Below are positions 17,267 through 26,549 of a stretch of 64,000 nt of DNA, piece by piece (positions within the stretch are counted from its first letter, which is position 1; each line of letters begins with the position of its first letter). The stretch is from Bacteroidota bacterium (lineage in GTDB: Bacteria > Bacteroidota > Bacteroidia > Chitinophagales > Chitinophagaceae), in NCBI GenBank assembly GCA_018266775.1, contig JAFDZS010000014.1:62001-126000 (forward strand). The letters are read 5' to 3'. Below the pieces are notes generated by a model. That model saw nothing but the letters and a program-made list of their open reading frames with translations. It had not been told where the DNA came from and searched no databases. The position numbers and the translations under genes are program-made.

Positions 17267-19777
17267 ATGAAGAAAAACCTTATTGCTTTTTTTATCCTGC
17301 TGTTTTCAGTTTATACAACATTTGCACAATTACAAAGCCCGGATCAATTCCTCGGTTATCAATTAGGCGATAAATATACGCCGCATTATAAAATTGCCGC
17401 TTACTTTAATGAAGCGGCAAAACAAAAACCTTCCGTGATGAAACTGGAACAGTATGGCGTTACCAACGAAGGACGGCCACTGTTGCTGGCTTTTATTTCC
17501 TCGGCAGAGCATATACAAAACCTGGAAGACATCAGGAAAAATAACCTGCGCTTATCCGGATTATTGAAAGATAAACCCGGCGATGTTAATGCCCCAACCA
17601 TTGTGTGGCTGAGTTATAATGTGCATGGCAACGAAGCCAGTTCATCGGAAGCGGCAATGAAAATGTTGTATGAGTTATTGCAGCCATCATCAACACAAAC
17701 GCAGGACTGGTTGAAGAATACGGTAGTCATTATCGATCCCTGTTTAAACCCCGATGGCCGCGACAGGTATGTAAACTGGCAAAACAGTGTGGCCGGAAAA
17801 ATGCCTGATGATAATCCTGCAGCACGGGAACACAGTGAACCCTGGCCGGGCGGCAGGGTGAACCATTATTATTTTGATTTGAACCGCGACTGGGTTTGGC
17901 AAACGCAAAGGGAAACACAGGCCCGTTTAAAAAAATACCATGAATGGATGCCGCAGATCCATTGCGACTATCATGAACAGGGCATCAACAGCCCATATTA
18001 TTTTGCCCCGGCGGCAGAACCTTTTCATGAAGTGATCACGGGATGGCAAAGAAGTTTTCAAAACATCATTGGCCGCAATCATGCCCGCTATTTTGATGCC
18101 AAAGGCTGGCTGTATTTTACCAAAGAGATTTTTGATCTTTTTTATCCTGCTTACGGCGACACCTACCCGCTGTATAACGGTGCCATTGGCATGACCTACG
18201 AACAGGCAGGGAATTCATCCAGCGGCGTGGCCATAATAAAAGATGATGGTGAGATATTGACGCTGAAAGACCGTATAGCGCATCATTTTACTACCGGAAT
18301 GAGTACGGTGGAAATGGCATCGCAGTATAATAAAAAATTGCTGGAAGAATACCGGAAGTTTTTTGACGATGCCCGTAATAATGGAGTGGGGGAATATAAA
18401 ACTTACGTGATCACCACAACTAATACTGCCAAGATAAAAGCCCTGCAACAATTCTTTGATAACAATGGGATTCAATACGGAAGTGTAAGCGGTACCGCTG
18501 TTAAAGGGTATAATTACATCACCGGTAAAGAAGAAACCTTTACGGCTAATAACAGTTTGGCGGTAAGCAGTTACCAGCCGCAGGCCACATTGGTAAAAGT
18601 AATGTTTGAGCCGCATTCAAAATTGGTTGATTCTGTAACGTATGATATTACCGCATGGAGCCTGCCTTACGTATATGGCGTGCAAACTTATGCGGTAAAA
18701 GAAAAACTCGCCGTATCGGCATACACTGCACCGGTTTCAAAAAGTTATGCGGGTACCAGTGCGTATGGTTATCTTATCGGTTACAATAGTTTTGATGATG
18801 CCCGCCTGCTGGCGGCATTGCTGAATTCAGGTGTAAAAACAAGATTTGCTGAAAAAGATTTTACCTGTAACGCAACCACTTATAAAAAAGGAACGTTGAT
18901 TGTACTCAGGAATGGCAACGAAAATAAAATTGCACAAATGCTTTCTTTAGTAAAACAATATAATGGTACAATTGCTGAAGTAAGCGGCGGTTTTATGGAA
19001 AGCGGTTTTGATTTTGGCAGTGATAAAGTGCACTTCATCAAAAAGCCACGGGTGGCAATACTGGCAGGCAAAGACGTTTCAGCGGGATCGATGGGTGAAG
19101 CATGGTTTTTGTTTGATCAGCAATTAAATTATCCCGCCACCGTAATCAACAGCGACGAAGTAAATGCAGTTACATTGAAAGGGTTTGATGTACTGGTGAT
19201 TCCTGATGGCAACTATAAACTTTTTACTGATAAGGATGCGGCTGCAGATTTTAAATCATGGATCATGCAGGGCGGCAGGATCATCACCATTGAAGGCGCT
19301 ACAAATCAACTGGCAAAAGCGGATTGGGGCATCAAATTAAAAAAATCAGATGATGAGGAAAAGAAAGACGATAAGAATACCTATGCAGCAGTAAAACGTT
19401 ATGAAGACCGCGAAAGAGAAGGCATTGCCGATTTTATACCCGGCTCAATTTATAAGGTGCAGTTGGATGATTCACATCCGCTGGCATTTGGTTACCCCAA
19501 TTATTATTTTACATTGAAACAAAATGGCGATGTATATGAGTTTATGAAAGAAGGGTGGAATGTTGGAGTGATTAAACAGGATGCGCAGGTGGCAGGTTTT
19601 GTAGGCAGCCATCTTAAAGAAAAAATTAAAGACGGAACAGTGATTGGCCAGGTAGATATGGGCCGTGGCAGCATCATATATTTTGCAGAAGATCCATTAT
19701 TCAGGAATTTTTGGGAAAATGGGAAACTGCTTTTCGCCAATGCTGTTTTTTTAACAGGAAGTAAAAACCAGGAATAA
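17267..19777 (+). CDS. M14 family zinc carboxypeptidase, exported
   Basis: About 836 residues from the ATG at 17267, which opens a signal peptide (MKKNLIAFFILLFSVYTTFA). The upstream in-frame extension overlaps ggt and is unlikely. The N-terminal M14 catalytic domain shows the zinc ligands in NVHGNEASSSE and the third histidine in HCDYHEQG; NRDWVW and the catalytic glutamate in MTYEQAGNSSSG are also present. The C-terminal half includes a class-I-amidotransferase-like region (AILAGKDVSAGSMGEAW, VLVIPDGNY). It probably trims peptides in the periplasm or at the surface. Followed 13 bases later by the PIG-L gene, likely in one operon. Confidence 0.9.
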   Translation: MKKNLIAFFILLFSVYTTFAQLQSPDQFLGYQLGDKYTPHYKIAAYFNEAAKQKPSVMKLEQYGVTNEGRPLLLAFISSAEHIQNLEDIRKNNLRLSGLLKDKPGDVNAPTIVWLSYNVHGNEASSSEAAMKMLYELLQPSSTQTQDWLKNTVVIIDPCLNPDGRDRYVNWQNSVAGKMPDDNPAAREHSEPWPGGRVNHYYFDLNRDWVWQTQRETQARLKKYHEWMPQIHCDYHEQGINSPYYFAPAAEPFHEVITGWQRSFQNIIGRNHARYFDAKGWLYFTKEIFDLFYPAYGDTYPLYNGAIGMTYEQAGNSSSGVAIIKDDGEILTLKDRIAHHFTTGMSTVEMASQYNKKLLEEYRKFFDDARNNGVGEYKTYVITTTNTAKIKALQQFFDNNGIQYGSVSGTAVKGYNYITGKEETFTANNSLAVSSYQPQATLVKVMFEPHSKLVDSVTYDITAWSLPYVYGVQTYAVKEKLAVSAYTAPVSKSYAGTSAYGYLIGYNSFDDARLLAALLNSGVKTRFAEKDFTCNATTYKKGTLIVLRNGNENKIAQMLSLVKQYNGTIAEVSGGFMESGFDFGSDKVHFIKKPRVAILAGKDVSAGSMGEAWFLFDQQLNYPATVINSDEVNAVTLKGFDVLVIPDGNYKLFTDKDAAADFKSWIMQGGRIITIEGATNQLAKADWGIKLKKSDDEEKKDDKNTYAAVKRYEDREREGIADFIPGSIYKVQLDDSHPLAFGYPNYYFTLKQNGDVYEFMKEGWNVGVIKQDAQVAGFVGSHLKEKIKDGTVIGQVDMGRGSIIYFAEDPLFRNFWENGKLLFANAVFLTGSKNQE

Positions 19778-19790
19778 AAGATAATAGACA

Positions 19791-22322
19791 ATGATTACAG
19801 GAACTATTGTGCTGCGGAGAATTTGCAGCAGTATAAAAACATTTGTTATTGTATGTGGTATGGTGTTAGTGGCAAATCAAACACAGGCACAAACACCCAA
19901 AACATATACCTCATCAGAAATATTATTACAACTGAAAAAATTGAATGTGCTTGGATCAGTGTTGTACATCGCTGCACATCCCGATGATGAGAATACCCGT
20001 TTGCTGGCCTGGCTGGCCAATGAAAAATTATACCGCACCGGGTATTTAAGTTTAACAAGGGGAGATGGTGGGCAAAATTTGATTGGTGATGAACAGGGAT
20101 TGGATCTGGGCTTGATCCGCACGCAGGAATTGCTTGCAGCAAGAAGGGTGGACGGTGCAGAACAATTCTTCAGCCGGGCATTTGATTTTGGTTTCAGTAA
20201 AAGCCCGGAAGAAGCCTTACGCATCTGGGGGCACGATAAAATTTTAAGTGATGTGGTTTGGGTGATCAGGAAGTTTAAACCCGATGTGATCATTACCCGT
20301 TTTCCTACAACCGGAGAAGGCGGGCATGGACATCATACCGCATCAGCAATTTTAGCCGGTGAAGCATTCGATGCTGCTGCCGACCCTGCAAAATTCCCTG
20401 AACAGTTGAAGTACGTTAGCGTGTGGAAAGCAAAACGTCTGTTATGGAATACCTTCAACTTTGGCTCCACCAATACACAACGGGAAGACCAGTTTAAAGT
20501 GGAATGCGGGGATTATAACGCTGTGCTGGGAAAGAGTTATGGAGAAATTGCCGCCTCCAGCCGCAGCATGCACAAGAGCCAGGGCTTTGGCGTGCCCGCA
20601 CAACGTGGCAGCGTAATCGAATATTTTAAAACCATAAAAGGAGATGCACCGGTAAACGATTTGATGGATGGTGTTGATCTGACGTGGGACAGGGTGAACA
20701 AAGACAATATCACAAAAAAAATCAACAGCATATTGAAAGAATATGATGTGGAACATCCGGAAAAATCTTTATCAGCTTTAGTGAAATTATATGGAGAACT
20801 GGATAAAGTGGAAGATGGTTACTGGAAAGAACTGAAGCAGGCAGAAATAAAAAAAATACTGGAACAGTGCAGCGGGCTGTTTATGGAAGCGGTTTCCAAT
20901 ACGCAGTTTGTGGCGCAGGGCGACAGTATGAAGATCACGCTTACAGTTAATAACCGCAGTGGTGCAAATATTTTAAATGCAGATGTACAGATTGATTCCA
21001 CTTATGTCATCTTCGACCAATTGCAAAAAAATGTGAACCGTATTAAAACTTATACCTGGAATGTGGCACCGGATGCAACTTTGAGTCAGCCCTACTGGTT
21101 GGAAAGCCAGAAAGAAAAAGGAAGTTTTAATGTGGAAGATCAGCAAAAAATCGGCAAGGCCGAAAGCGATCCTTTGAGTGTAACCTTTAGTGTATTGATA
21201 GATGGCAGGGAGTTCACTTTCCGCAAACCTGTTTGGTATAAATATACCGATCCTGTAAAAGGGGAATTGTACGAACCTGTGAGTGTTATCACTCCCGTGT
21301 TTGTTGGCACTGCACCTTCGCTGGTATTGTTCAGCAGCGCAGTAAAAGGGCAACAAAAAACAGTGAAGCTGGTGTTGCAGGCTAATAAGAACATTAACGA
21401 CAGTGTGCAATTGTCTTACAACAAAAGCGATCAAACCGTACAGGCGGGCAGTGTTGCGGCAAATATGACGAAAGGGGAAAAGCGGGCGTATAATATAACA
21501 GTTACCAACAGTGGCCTGGCAGAAAATGAAGTGGCACAATTGAATGGTGTGGTGAATGTAAAAGGCATCGGTCAGAAACAATTACTGGGGCAAACAAGAA
21601 TATCGTACGACCATATTCCTGATATTGTGTACCATCGTGTTGATCCTGTAAAACTGGTTAATCTCGATTTGAAAACCGAAGGCAATTTTGCCGGTTATAT
21701 TCCGGGCGCCGGTGATAAAATTCCGGAAGCATTGGAGCAAATGGGATATAAAGTGGTTACATTAAAAGAAGCAGACATCACCCCTGAAAACCTGAAACAG
21801 TTTGATGTAATCATTACCGGCGTGCGGGCATACAATACCAATGAATGGATGAACAATGTGTATGATGCCCTGATGCAGTATGTAAAAGATGGCGGAGTAT
21901 TGTTTGTACAGTATAATACCAGCAACCAGATTGGGCCGGTACGGGCAAAAATTGCTCCTTATCCCTTTACCATTACCCGCAACCGCATTACTGATGAAGA
22001 TGCTAAAGTAAATTTTCTTTTACCTGATCATAGGGCATTAAATTATCCCAACGTAATTACAGCACAGGATTTTGAAGGCTGGATACAGGAACGCAGTATT
22101 TACAATGCAGAAAATACCGATACGGCATATAAAAAAATCATCAGCATGAAAGACCCCGGAGAAAACGAACAGGATGGCAGCGTAATTATTGCAAATTATG
22201 GAAAAGGAAGGTTTGTGTACAGTGGTTTGGTATTCTTCCGCGAATTGCCCGCGGGTGTACCCGGTGCATACAGGTTGTTTGCCAACCTGATTGCGAATAA
22301 GAGAGAACGGTACATCAAATAA
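19791..22322 (+). CDS. PIG-L (LmbE) family deacetylase with C-terminal amidotransferase-like domain
   Basis: An 843-residue exported protein. Cleavage probably follows VANQTQA, after an N-terminal hydrophobic stretch. The PIG-L domain (about residues 40-290) has the metal/active-site motif AAHPDDE at about 61-67, plus LTRGDGGQN and GHGHHTAS. A middle beta-rich region (about 350-610) looks like CARD/NEW3-type domains, and the C-terminal ~200 residues resemble a ThuA/class-I amidotransferase fold (DVIITGVRAYNTNEWM). PIG-L enzymes deacetylate N-acetyl-sugars or related amides with zinc. The extracytoplasmic location suggests action on glycans or imported conjugates. Between the M14 peptidase and a symporter. 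Confidence 0.88.
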   Translation: MITGTIVLRRICSSIKTFVIVCGMVLVANQTQAQTPKTYTSSEILLQLKKLNVLGSVLYIAAHPDDENTRLLAWLANEKLYRTGYLSLTRGDGGQNLIGDEQGLDLGLIRTQELLAARRVDGAEQFFSRAFDFGFSKSPEEALRIWGHDKILSDVVWVIRKFKPDVIITRFPTTGEGGHGHHTASAILAGEAFDAAADPAKFPEQLKYVSVWKAKRLLWNTFNFGSTNTQREDQFKVECGDYNAVLGKSYGEIAASSRSMHKSQGFGVPAQRGSVIEYFKTIKGDAPVNDLMDGVDLTWDRVNKDNITKKINSILKEYDVEHPEKSLSALVKLYGELDKVEDGYWKELKQAEIKKILEQCSGLFMEAVSNTQFVAQGDSMKITLTVNNRSGANILNADVQIDSTYVIFDQLQKNVNRIKTYTWNVAPDATLSQPYWLESQKEKGSFNVEDQQKIGKAESDPLSVTFSVLIDGREFTFRKPVWYKYTDPVKGELYEPVSVITPVFVGTAPSLVLFSSAVKGQQKTVKLVLQANKNINDSVQLSYNKSDQTVQAGSVAANMTKGEKRAYNITVTNSGLAENEVAQLNGVVNVKGIGQKQLLGQTRISYDHIPDIVYHRVDPVKLVNLDLKTEGNFAGYIPGAGDKIPEALEQMGYKVVTLKEADITPENLKQFDVIITGVRAYNTNEWMNNVYDALMQYVKDGGVLFVQYNTSNQIGPVRAKIAPYPFTITRNRITDEDAKVNFLLPDHRALNYPNVITAQDFEGWIQERSIYNAENTDTAYKKIISMKDPGENEQDGSVIIANYGKGRFVYSGLVFFRELPAGVPGAYRLFANLIANKRERYIK

Positions 22323-22361
22323 TTTTATGATCAAAGAAAGCTGTAAATAGCTGTTAAAAAA

Positions 22362-22466
22362 ATGAAAGATGAAAAAGCATACTGGCGCAATTGGTACATT
22401 GCAGTAGCGCTGTTACTGGCAGTGCAGATCGCCATTTTTTATTTCATCACCAAGTATTTTAACTGA
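22362..22466 (+). CDS. Small 34-residue membrane protein preceding the sodium:solute symporter
   Basis: An ATG-to-TGA frame encoding 34 residues, MKDEKAYWRNWYIAVALL and on to KYFN. A short charged/aromatic head is followed by one ~21-residue hydrophobic helix and a lysine near the end. It lies between the PIG-L gene and the symporter gene, same strand, about 40 bases after one and 75 before the other. This is where small accessory membrane subunits of sodium:solute symporters (for example the YhdT-PanF and YjcH-ActP type arrangements) are found. It is too short for normal gene callers. Role inferred from position and topology only. Confidence 0.65.
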   Translation: MKDEKAYWRNWYIAVALLLAVQIAIFYFITKYFN

Positions 22467-22541
22467 AATATTGCTGCTATGAATAACAATTCATTTCACA
22501 GGATGCATTGCTCACCAATCTGCCACCCGGCACAACGGTAA

Positions 22542-24170
22542 ATGAATGTATTAGACTGGTTCATATTAATTGCCACCCTTGCAGGGATTATTGTTTACGG
22601 TATCTATAAAAGCCGTACCACAAAAAACCTGGAAGGTTATTTTCTCAGCAACAGGAGTATGCCCTGGTACCTTGTGCTGTTAAGCATTATGGGTACACAG
22701 GCCAGTGCCATTACCTTTCTTACCGGGCCGGGCCAGGCATTCACTGACGGGATGCGGTTTGTACAATATTATTTTGGACTGCCACTGGCCATGATCGTGA
22801 TCAGCATTTTCTTTGTTCCCGTTTTCAGTAAACTGAAAGTATTTACCGCATATGAATTTTTAGAGCAACGCTTTGATGTAAAAACAAGAACATTTACTTC
22901 AGCTTTATTTCTCTTATCGCGTGGATTAAGTACAGGCATCAGCATCTTTGCGCCCTCTCTTGTGTTAAGTGCTCTCATGGGCTGGAATATTTATTTCACC
23001 AATCTTATTATGGGCGGCCTGCTCATTATTTACACCATGAGCGGTGGGGCTAAAGCGGTGGCCTACACGCAAAAACTGCAAATGATCATTGTATTTATCG
23101 CATTGTTTCTCACTGGTTATCTTGCAGTAAAATTATTGCCCGGGCATGCGGGCTTTGCCGATGCCTTACGTGTTGGTGGGGAAAATGGAAAAATGAATAT
23201 CATCACCACAGGCTTTACTGCAAAGGGGTTTGACTGGAAAGACAAATACAATATCTGGAGTGGATTGATCGGCGGCTTCTTTTTGGCATTGAGTTATTTT
23301 GGAACGGATCACAGCCAGGTGGGTCGTTATCTAACAGCCAAAGATGGTAAAGAAAGCAGGAAAGGATTGTTGATGAACGGACTGGTGAAAGTGCCGATGC
23401 AGTTTTTTATTTTATTGCTGGGCATATTGATCTTTTCCTTTTACCAATACAATAAAGGGCCGGTGTATTTTGATGAAATTACAGTGCAGCAAGCCAAACA
23501 AACAGTAAAAAACGATTCCCTTAATTTACTGGAAGCACAATATAACGCAGCATTTGCTGCAGGTGATATCAAGGCTGCCAATGAGCTTCGCAAAAATTAC
23601 AGCGCAGTGATCAAAAGGGCATTGCCCGGCCAGGACCCGAAAGACACCAACTATATTTTTCTTTGGTTTGTAAAAAACAAGTTGCCCGTTGGGTTAACGG
23701 GCTTAATTCTTGCCATCATTTTCCTTGCATCCTGGGGCAGCATTGCAGCTGCATTGAATTCGCTGGCCGCCTGTTCTGTAATTGACTTTCATAAAAAATT
23801 CTTTGTAAAAAAAGAAACAGACTATACCGATTATAAAATATCACAATGGTACACACTGGGATGGGGTTTGTTTTCTATTGTGATTTCCATGTTTGCCTAT
23901 AACATCGGCAACAGCTTAATTGAAGCGGTGAACATCATCGGCTCATTATTTTATGGGGTGATACTGGGCGTTTTCCTGGTGGCTTTCTGGATAAAATTTG
24001 TGAGAGGCCATGCTGTATTCTATGCGGCCATCATCGCAGAAATACTGGTGATTGCTTTATACAAGATCGATATCATTTCTTTTTTATGGCTGAATGTAAT
24101 TGGCGCACTGCTGGTGATTATACTCAGTGTATTGCTTCAATCTTTATTCAAACAAAAAGCGTTGCAGTAA
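22542..24170 (+). CDS. Sodium:solute symporter (SSS family)
   Basis: A 542-residue inner membrane transporter with about 13 predicted helices. Family signatures include the N-terminal YFLSNRSMPWYLVLLSIMGT region, TYTMSGGAKAVAYT-like text near residues 160-175, and GLILAIIFLASWGSIAAALN near residue 390. A soluble insertion of about 60 residues lies between helices near residues 310-375, as is common in Bacteroidota members. It couples sodium entry to uptake of an unknown small solute. Its position after the exported M14 and PIG-L genes suggests it takes up a product of their action (amino acid, peptide or sugar). The stop codon lies in the loop of a terminator hairpin. Confidence 0.92.
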   Translation: MNVLDWFILIATLAGIIVYGIYKSRTTKNLEGYFLSNRSMPWYLVLLSIMGTQASAITFLTGPGQAFTDGMRFVQYYFGLPLAMIVISIFFVPVFSKLKVFTAYEFLEQRFDVKTRTFTSALFLLSRGLSTGISIFAPSLVLSALMGWNIYFTNLIMGGLLIIYTMSGGAKAVAYTQKLQMIIVFIALFLTGYLAVKLLPGHAGFADALRVGGENGKMNIITTGFTAKGFDWKDKYNIWSGLIGGFFLALSYFGTDHSQVGRYLTAKDGKESRKGLLMNGLVKVPMQFFILLLGILIFSFYQYNKGPVYFDEITVQQAKQTVKNDSLNLLEAQYNAAFAAGDIKAANELRKNYSAVIKRALPGQDPKDTNYIFLWFVKNKLPVGLTGLILAIIFLASWGSIAAALNSLAACSVIDFHKKFFVKKETDYTDYKISQWYTLGWGLFSIVISMFAYNIGNSLIEAVNIIGSLFYGVILGVFLVAFWIKFVRGHAVFYAAIIAEILVIALYKIDIISFLWLNVIGALLVIILSVLLQSLFKQKALQ

Positions 24171-24179
24171 TGCAACGCT
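24158..24179. terminator. Terminator hairpin overlapping the symporter stop codon
   Basis: A perfect 9-bp stem (AGCGTTGCA / TGCAACGCT) with loop GTAA; the symporter TAA stop sits in the loop. On the minus strand the hairpin is followed by a T-rich run (TTTTTGTTT), so it fits best as the terminator of the convergent DUF2911 gene. On the plus strand there is no T-tract. Confidence 0.7.
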
Positions 24180-24205
24180 GATGGCAATAATAATTTGAGA
24201 TGTGT

Positions 24206-25039
24206 TTATTTTAATTTTCTCAGTAATTCTTCATCCATCTTTACATAATCATCATTCTTTGCTTCTTTAGCCAGCGCTAAAGATTTTTGTGCGCTTGCTT
24301 TTGCACCGGCTTTATCGCCCATTTCCTGTTGTATTTTGGCTTTATACAACCACATCCAGTAAGGTTTGTTAGCGGCATCAATGGCTTTGGTGCAATAATC
24401 CAGCGCCCTGGCTAAATTATTTTCATACTCCTTATAAAATTGGGCAGCCTGCCAATAAGGTTTTTTATCTGTTTGCAAAGCTGCATCAATTTGTGCCTTC
24501 AGCCTGTCTTTAATATTGGTGGTTACAGGAATATTCACTGCAGTTTTTGCCCACAGCAATTGCAGTGTGCAGCTTTCCGGTTTAATGTCTGTAAACTGCA
24601 TGGTAAAAGTTTCTACAGCAGTTTTCGTTTTAATGGGTTCCACTTTAAACCGGATCACGTCTTCACTTTCTTTATACCCGTCAATACCCCAGTTGTTCAA
24701 TCCTTTATTCAACACAATTTCCCAGCTGTCAACACCCGGAACGGTATACAAAACATAAGTTCCGGTATCCAGTTTTTTGCCGCCTAATTCAACGGCATCC
24801 GTAAAAATAATTTTTGTAGCGGCGTTGGCACCTGTACGCCATAATTTGTTGTAGGGGACAAGGTCGCCGAAAATTTTACGTCCCTTCGTATTCGGGCGGC
24901 TGTACGTTAATTCAATGCTGCCCATACCAAAATCCTGTTTAATGGTTTGTGTGGAGGAGGGTTGGGGCATTTTAATTTGTGCAGTGGATACTGCAGAAAT
25001 GGTTACAAGCGATAGTAAAAGAAATAAGGTTTTCTTCAT
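24206..25039 (-). CDS. DUF2911 domain protein with C-terminal TPR-like region
   Basis: About 277 residues starting at MKKTLFLLLSL (ATG 25039). The seven-residue longer frame lacks support, while this start opens a normal signal peptide ending STAQ. Residues ~25-170 form the DUF2911 domain (FGMGSIELTYSRPNTKGRKI, LWRTGANAATKI), a family found mostly in Bacteroidota and of unknown function. The C-terminal ~90 residues (AQFYKEYENNLARALDY, IQQEMGDKAGAKASAQKSL) look like tetratricopeptide-type helices. Probably periplasmic. Stands alone; terminated by the hairpin at 24158-24179. Confidence 0.86.
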   Translation of the reverse strand: MKKTLFLLLSLVTISAVSTAQIKMPQPSSTQTIKQDFGMGSIELTYSRPNTKGRKIFGDLVPYNKLWRTGANAATKIIFTDAVELGGKKLDTGTYVLYTVPGVDSWEIVLNKGLNNWGIDGYKESEDVIRFKVEPIKTKTAVETFTMQFTDIKPESCTLQLLWAKTAVNIPVTTNIKDRLKAQIDAALQTDKKPYWQAAQFYKEYENNLARALDYCTKAIDAANKPYWMWLYKAKIQQEMGDKAGAKASAQKSLALAKEAKNDDYVKMDEELLRKLK

Positions 25040-25154
25040 GATGGTGATTTTTTGAGCCACAAAAATAAGGGGAAATTGATGACAGGGTTAAAACATATGC
25101 AGACTATGCTGCAACAAGGCTAATATGGACAGCCAATGGTTAAAGAAATAAAAA

Positions 25155-26522
25155 TCAAAATTCAACGGTGATCTTACCCCTGGCTTTTTTGCCTTTTTTT
25201 ACTTTCCACTGCGGGCCCTGTTCAATTAATTTTTTAGCGGCTTCATCGCAGTTATTGCAGAGGGATTTATCTACTTTGATATTACTGATCGTTCCATTGG
25301 CTTCCACTTCAAAAGATAATTCCACGCGGCCATGGATGTTCTTGTCTTCTATATCGTCAGGTATCTGTATGTTGTTTCTTACATACATATTGTAATTTTC
25401 CCAGCCATCTGCAGGTTCAACATTAATGAGAGAATCCTTCACCAATGAAGCCCTCCTGGACACTTTTGCTTTTGCCATTGCAGATGGCGCAGCAATGGGT
25501 TTATACTGTGTTACCGCAGCATCTTCAGAAAGCATGATTTTGTTTTGTGGAACAAAACTTTTTAACACCACGGTTTTGGGTTGGTAGCCCGCAGCTTTCA
25601 CTTCCACAGTCAATATAGAATCAGATGAGATCAACCTGAAATTTCCCTTCACATCAGCATAAGTACCAAAACTTTCACTCTTAATGGTTACATTGGCAAA
25701 GGGCAGGGGTGAATTATCTGGCCCAACCACAAGCGCACTGAAATTTTTGTTGAGGGGTAATTCTTTATTGTTTGAAGCAACATCTTTTTTGTCATCAGCA
25801 TCATTGTTGGCTTTGGCAATTTTTTCCGGTTCAACTTTTAGCTGCTTATTTAAACCTGCATCTGCATTTTGTACAGCTTCTTCTTTCTTTCTGTTATAAC
25901 CTGGGTTGTCTCTTTTACCAGCGGTAGCTGGAGCCGCTTCAGCAATACTTAGATCGCCATTATTATTTTTGTCAGCAATTTTTTCTGCATTTGTTTTTGC
26001 AGATGATGGCGCCGCTGCAACGTCAGCATGTTTCTTTTTTTCGTTGCCGGCAGTAACGGTTTTATTTTCTTCTGATGCAGATGCAGTTGCTGATTTATCT
26101 TCGCCAACCGCAGGTTGCTTATTGCTGTCTGCGCTGGCAATAGTGGTTGTTTCTTTATTTTGCGGAATAGTATGGGCAACAGTAGTCGTATCTTTTTTAT
26201 TCAGCAACAGGTAGCTGGTAGTGGCACCGCCAAATATCAGGATGGCAGCTGCAGCCACTTTCCACCAACCATTTTTCTTCGGGCTCATCGGCACCACTTT
26301 AGCGCCCAAAGTTTTACTTTCAACCTGTTCTTTTAATGCGGTCAACTGATTGCGCCATTCTTCGGGTGGTACAGTTTCATAACCTTCAATGGCTTCAGCA
26401 AGAAATGGATCATCCAATGCTGCCTTCTCAAGGGCGTACATTTGCGCAGGAGATAGTTTTCCCGCCAGGTATTGTTCAATATCCCTGGCAGTATACATAA
26501 TATCGTGCTGCTTTTCGCTCAT
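25155..26522 (-). CDS. Anti-sigma-factor-like transmembrane protein with CarboxypepD-reg and TonB-like C-terminus
   Basis: A 455-residue single-pass protein encoded directly after an ECF sigma factor gene (27-base gap). The N-terminal ~80 cytoplasmic residues (YLAGKLSPAQMYALEKAAL) resemble sigma-binding regions of Bacteroidota anti-sigma factors. One membrane helix lies at about 85-106. A lysine/alanine/asparagine-rich linker follows, then a carboxypeptidase-regulatory-like domain (about 262-335, PLPFANVTIKSESFGTYADV). The C-terminal TonB-like domain contains CNNC and ends RGKITVEF. It probably senses an envelope condition and releases the sigma factor. The anti-sigma role is inferred from gene order and layout. 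Confidence 0.75.
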   Translation of the reverse strand: MSEKQHDIMYTARDIEQYLAGKLSPAQMYALEKAALDDPFLAEAIEGYETVPPEEWRNQLTALKEQVESKTLGAKVVPMSPKKNGWWKVAAAAILIFGGATTSYLLLNKKDTTTVAHTIPQNKETTTIASADSNKQPAVGEDKSATASASEENKTVTAGNEKKKHADVAAAPSSAKTNAEKIADKNNNGDLSIAEAAPATAGKRDNPGYNRKKEEAVQNADAGLNKQLKVEPEKIAKANNDADDKKDVASNNKELPLNKNFSALVVGPDNSPLPFANVTIKSESFGTYADVKGNFRLISSDSILTVEVKAAGYQPKTVVLKSFVPQNKIMLSEDAAVTQYKPIAAPSAMAKAKVSRRASLVKDSLINVEPADGWENYNMYVRNNIQIPDDIEDKNIHGRVELSFEVEANGTISNIKVDKSLCNNCDEAAKKLIEQGPQWKVKKGKKARGKITVEF

Positions 26523-26549
26523 TGTATAATGAATTAGTACTTCACTTTT

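Noticed and set aside
20973..21581. 202-codon minus-strand frame inside the PIG-L gene
   Set aside because: Shadow frame rich in His, Cys and Phe without domains; the sense gene is intact throughout.
22479..22540. 20-codon frame MNNNSFHRMH... between the small membrane protein and the symporter
   Set aside because: Too short, not hydrophobic and with no feature supporting translation; more likely leader sequence.
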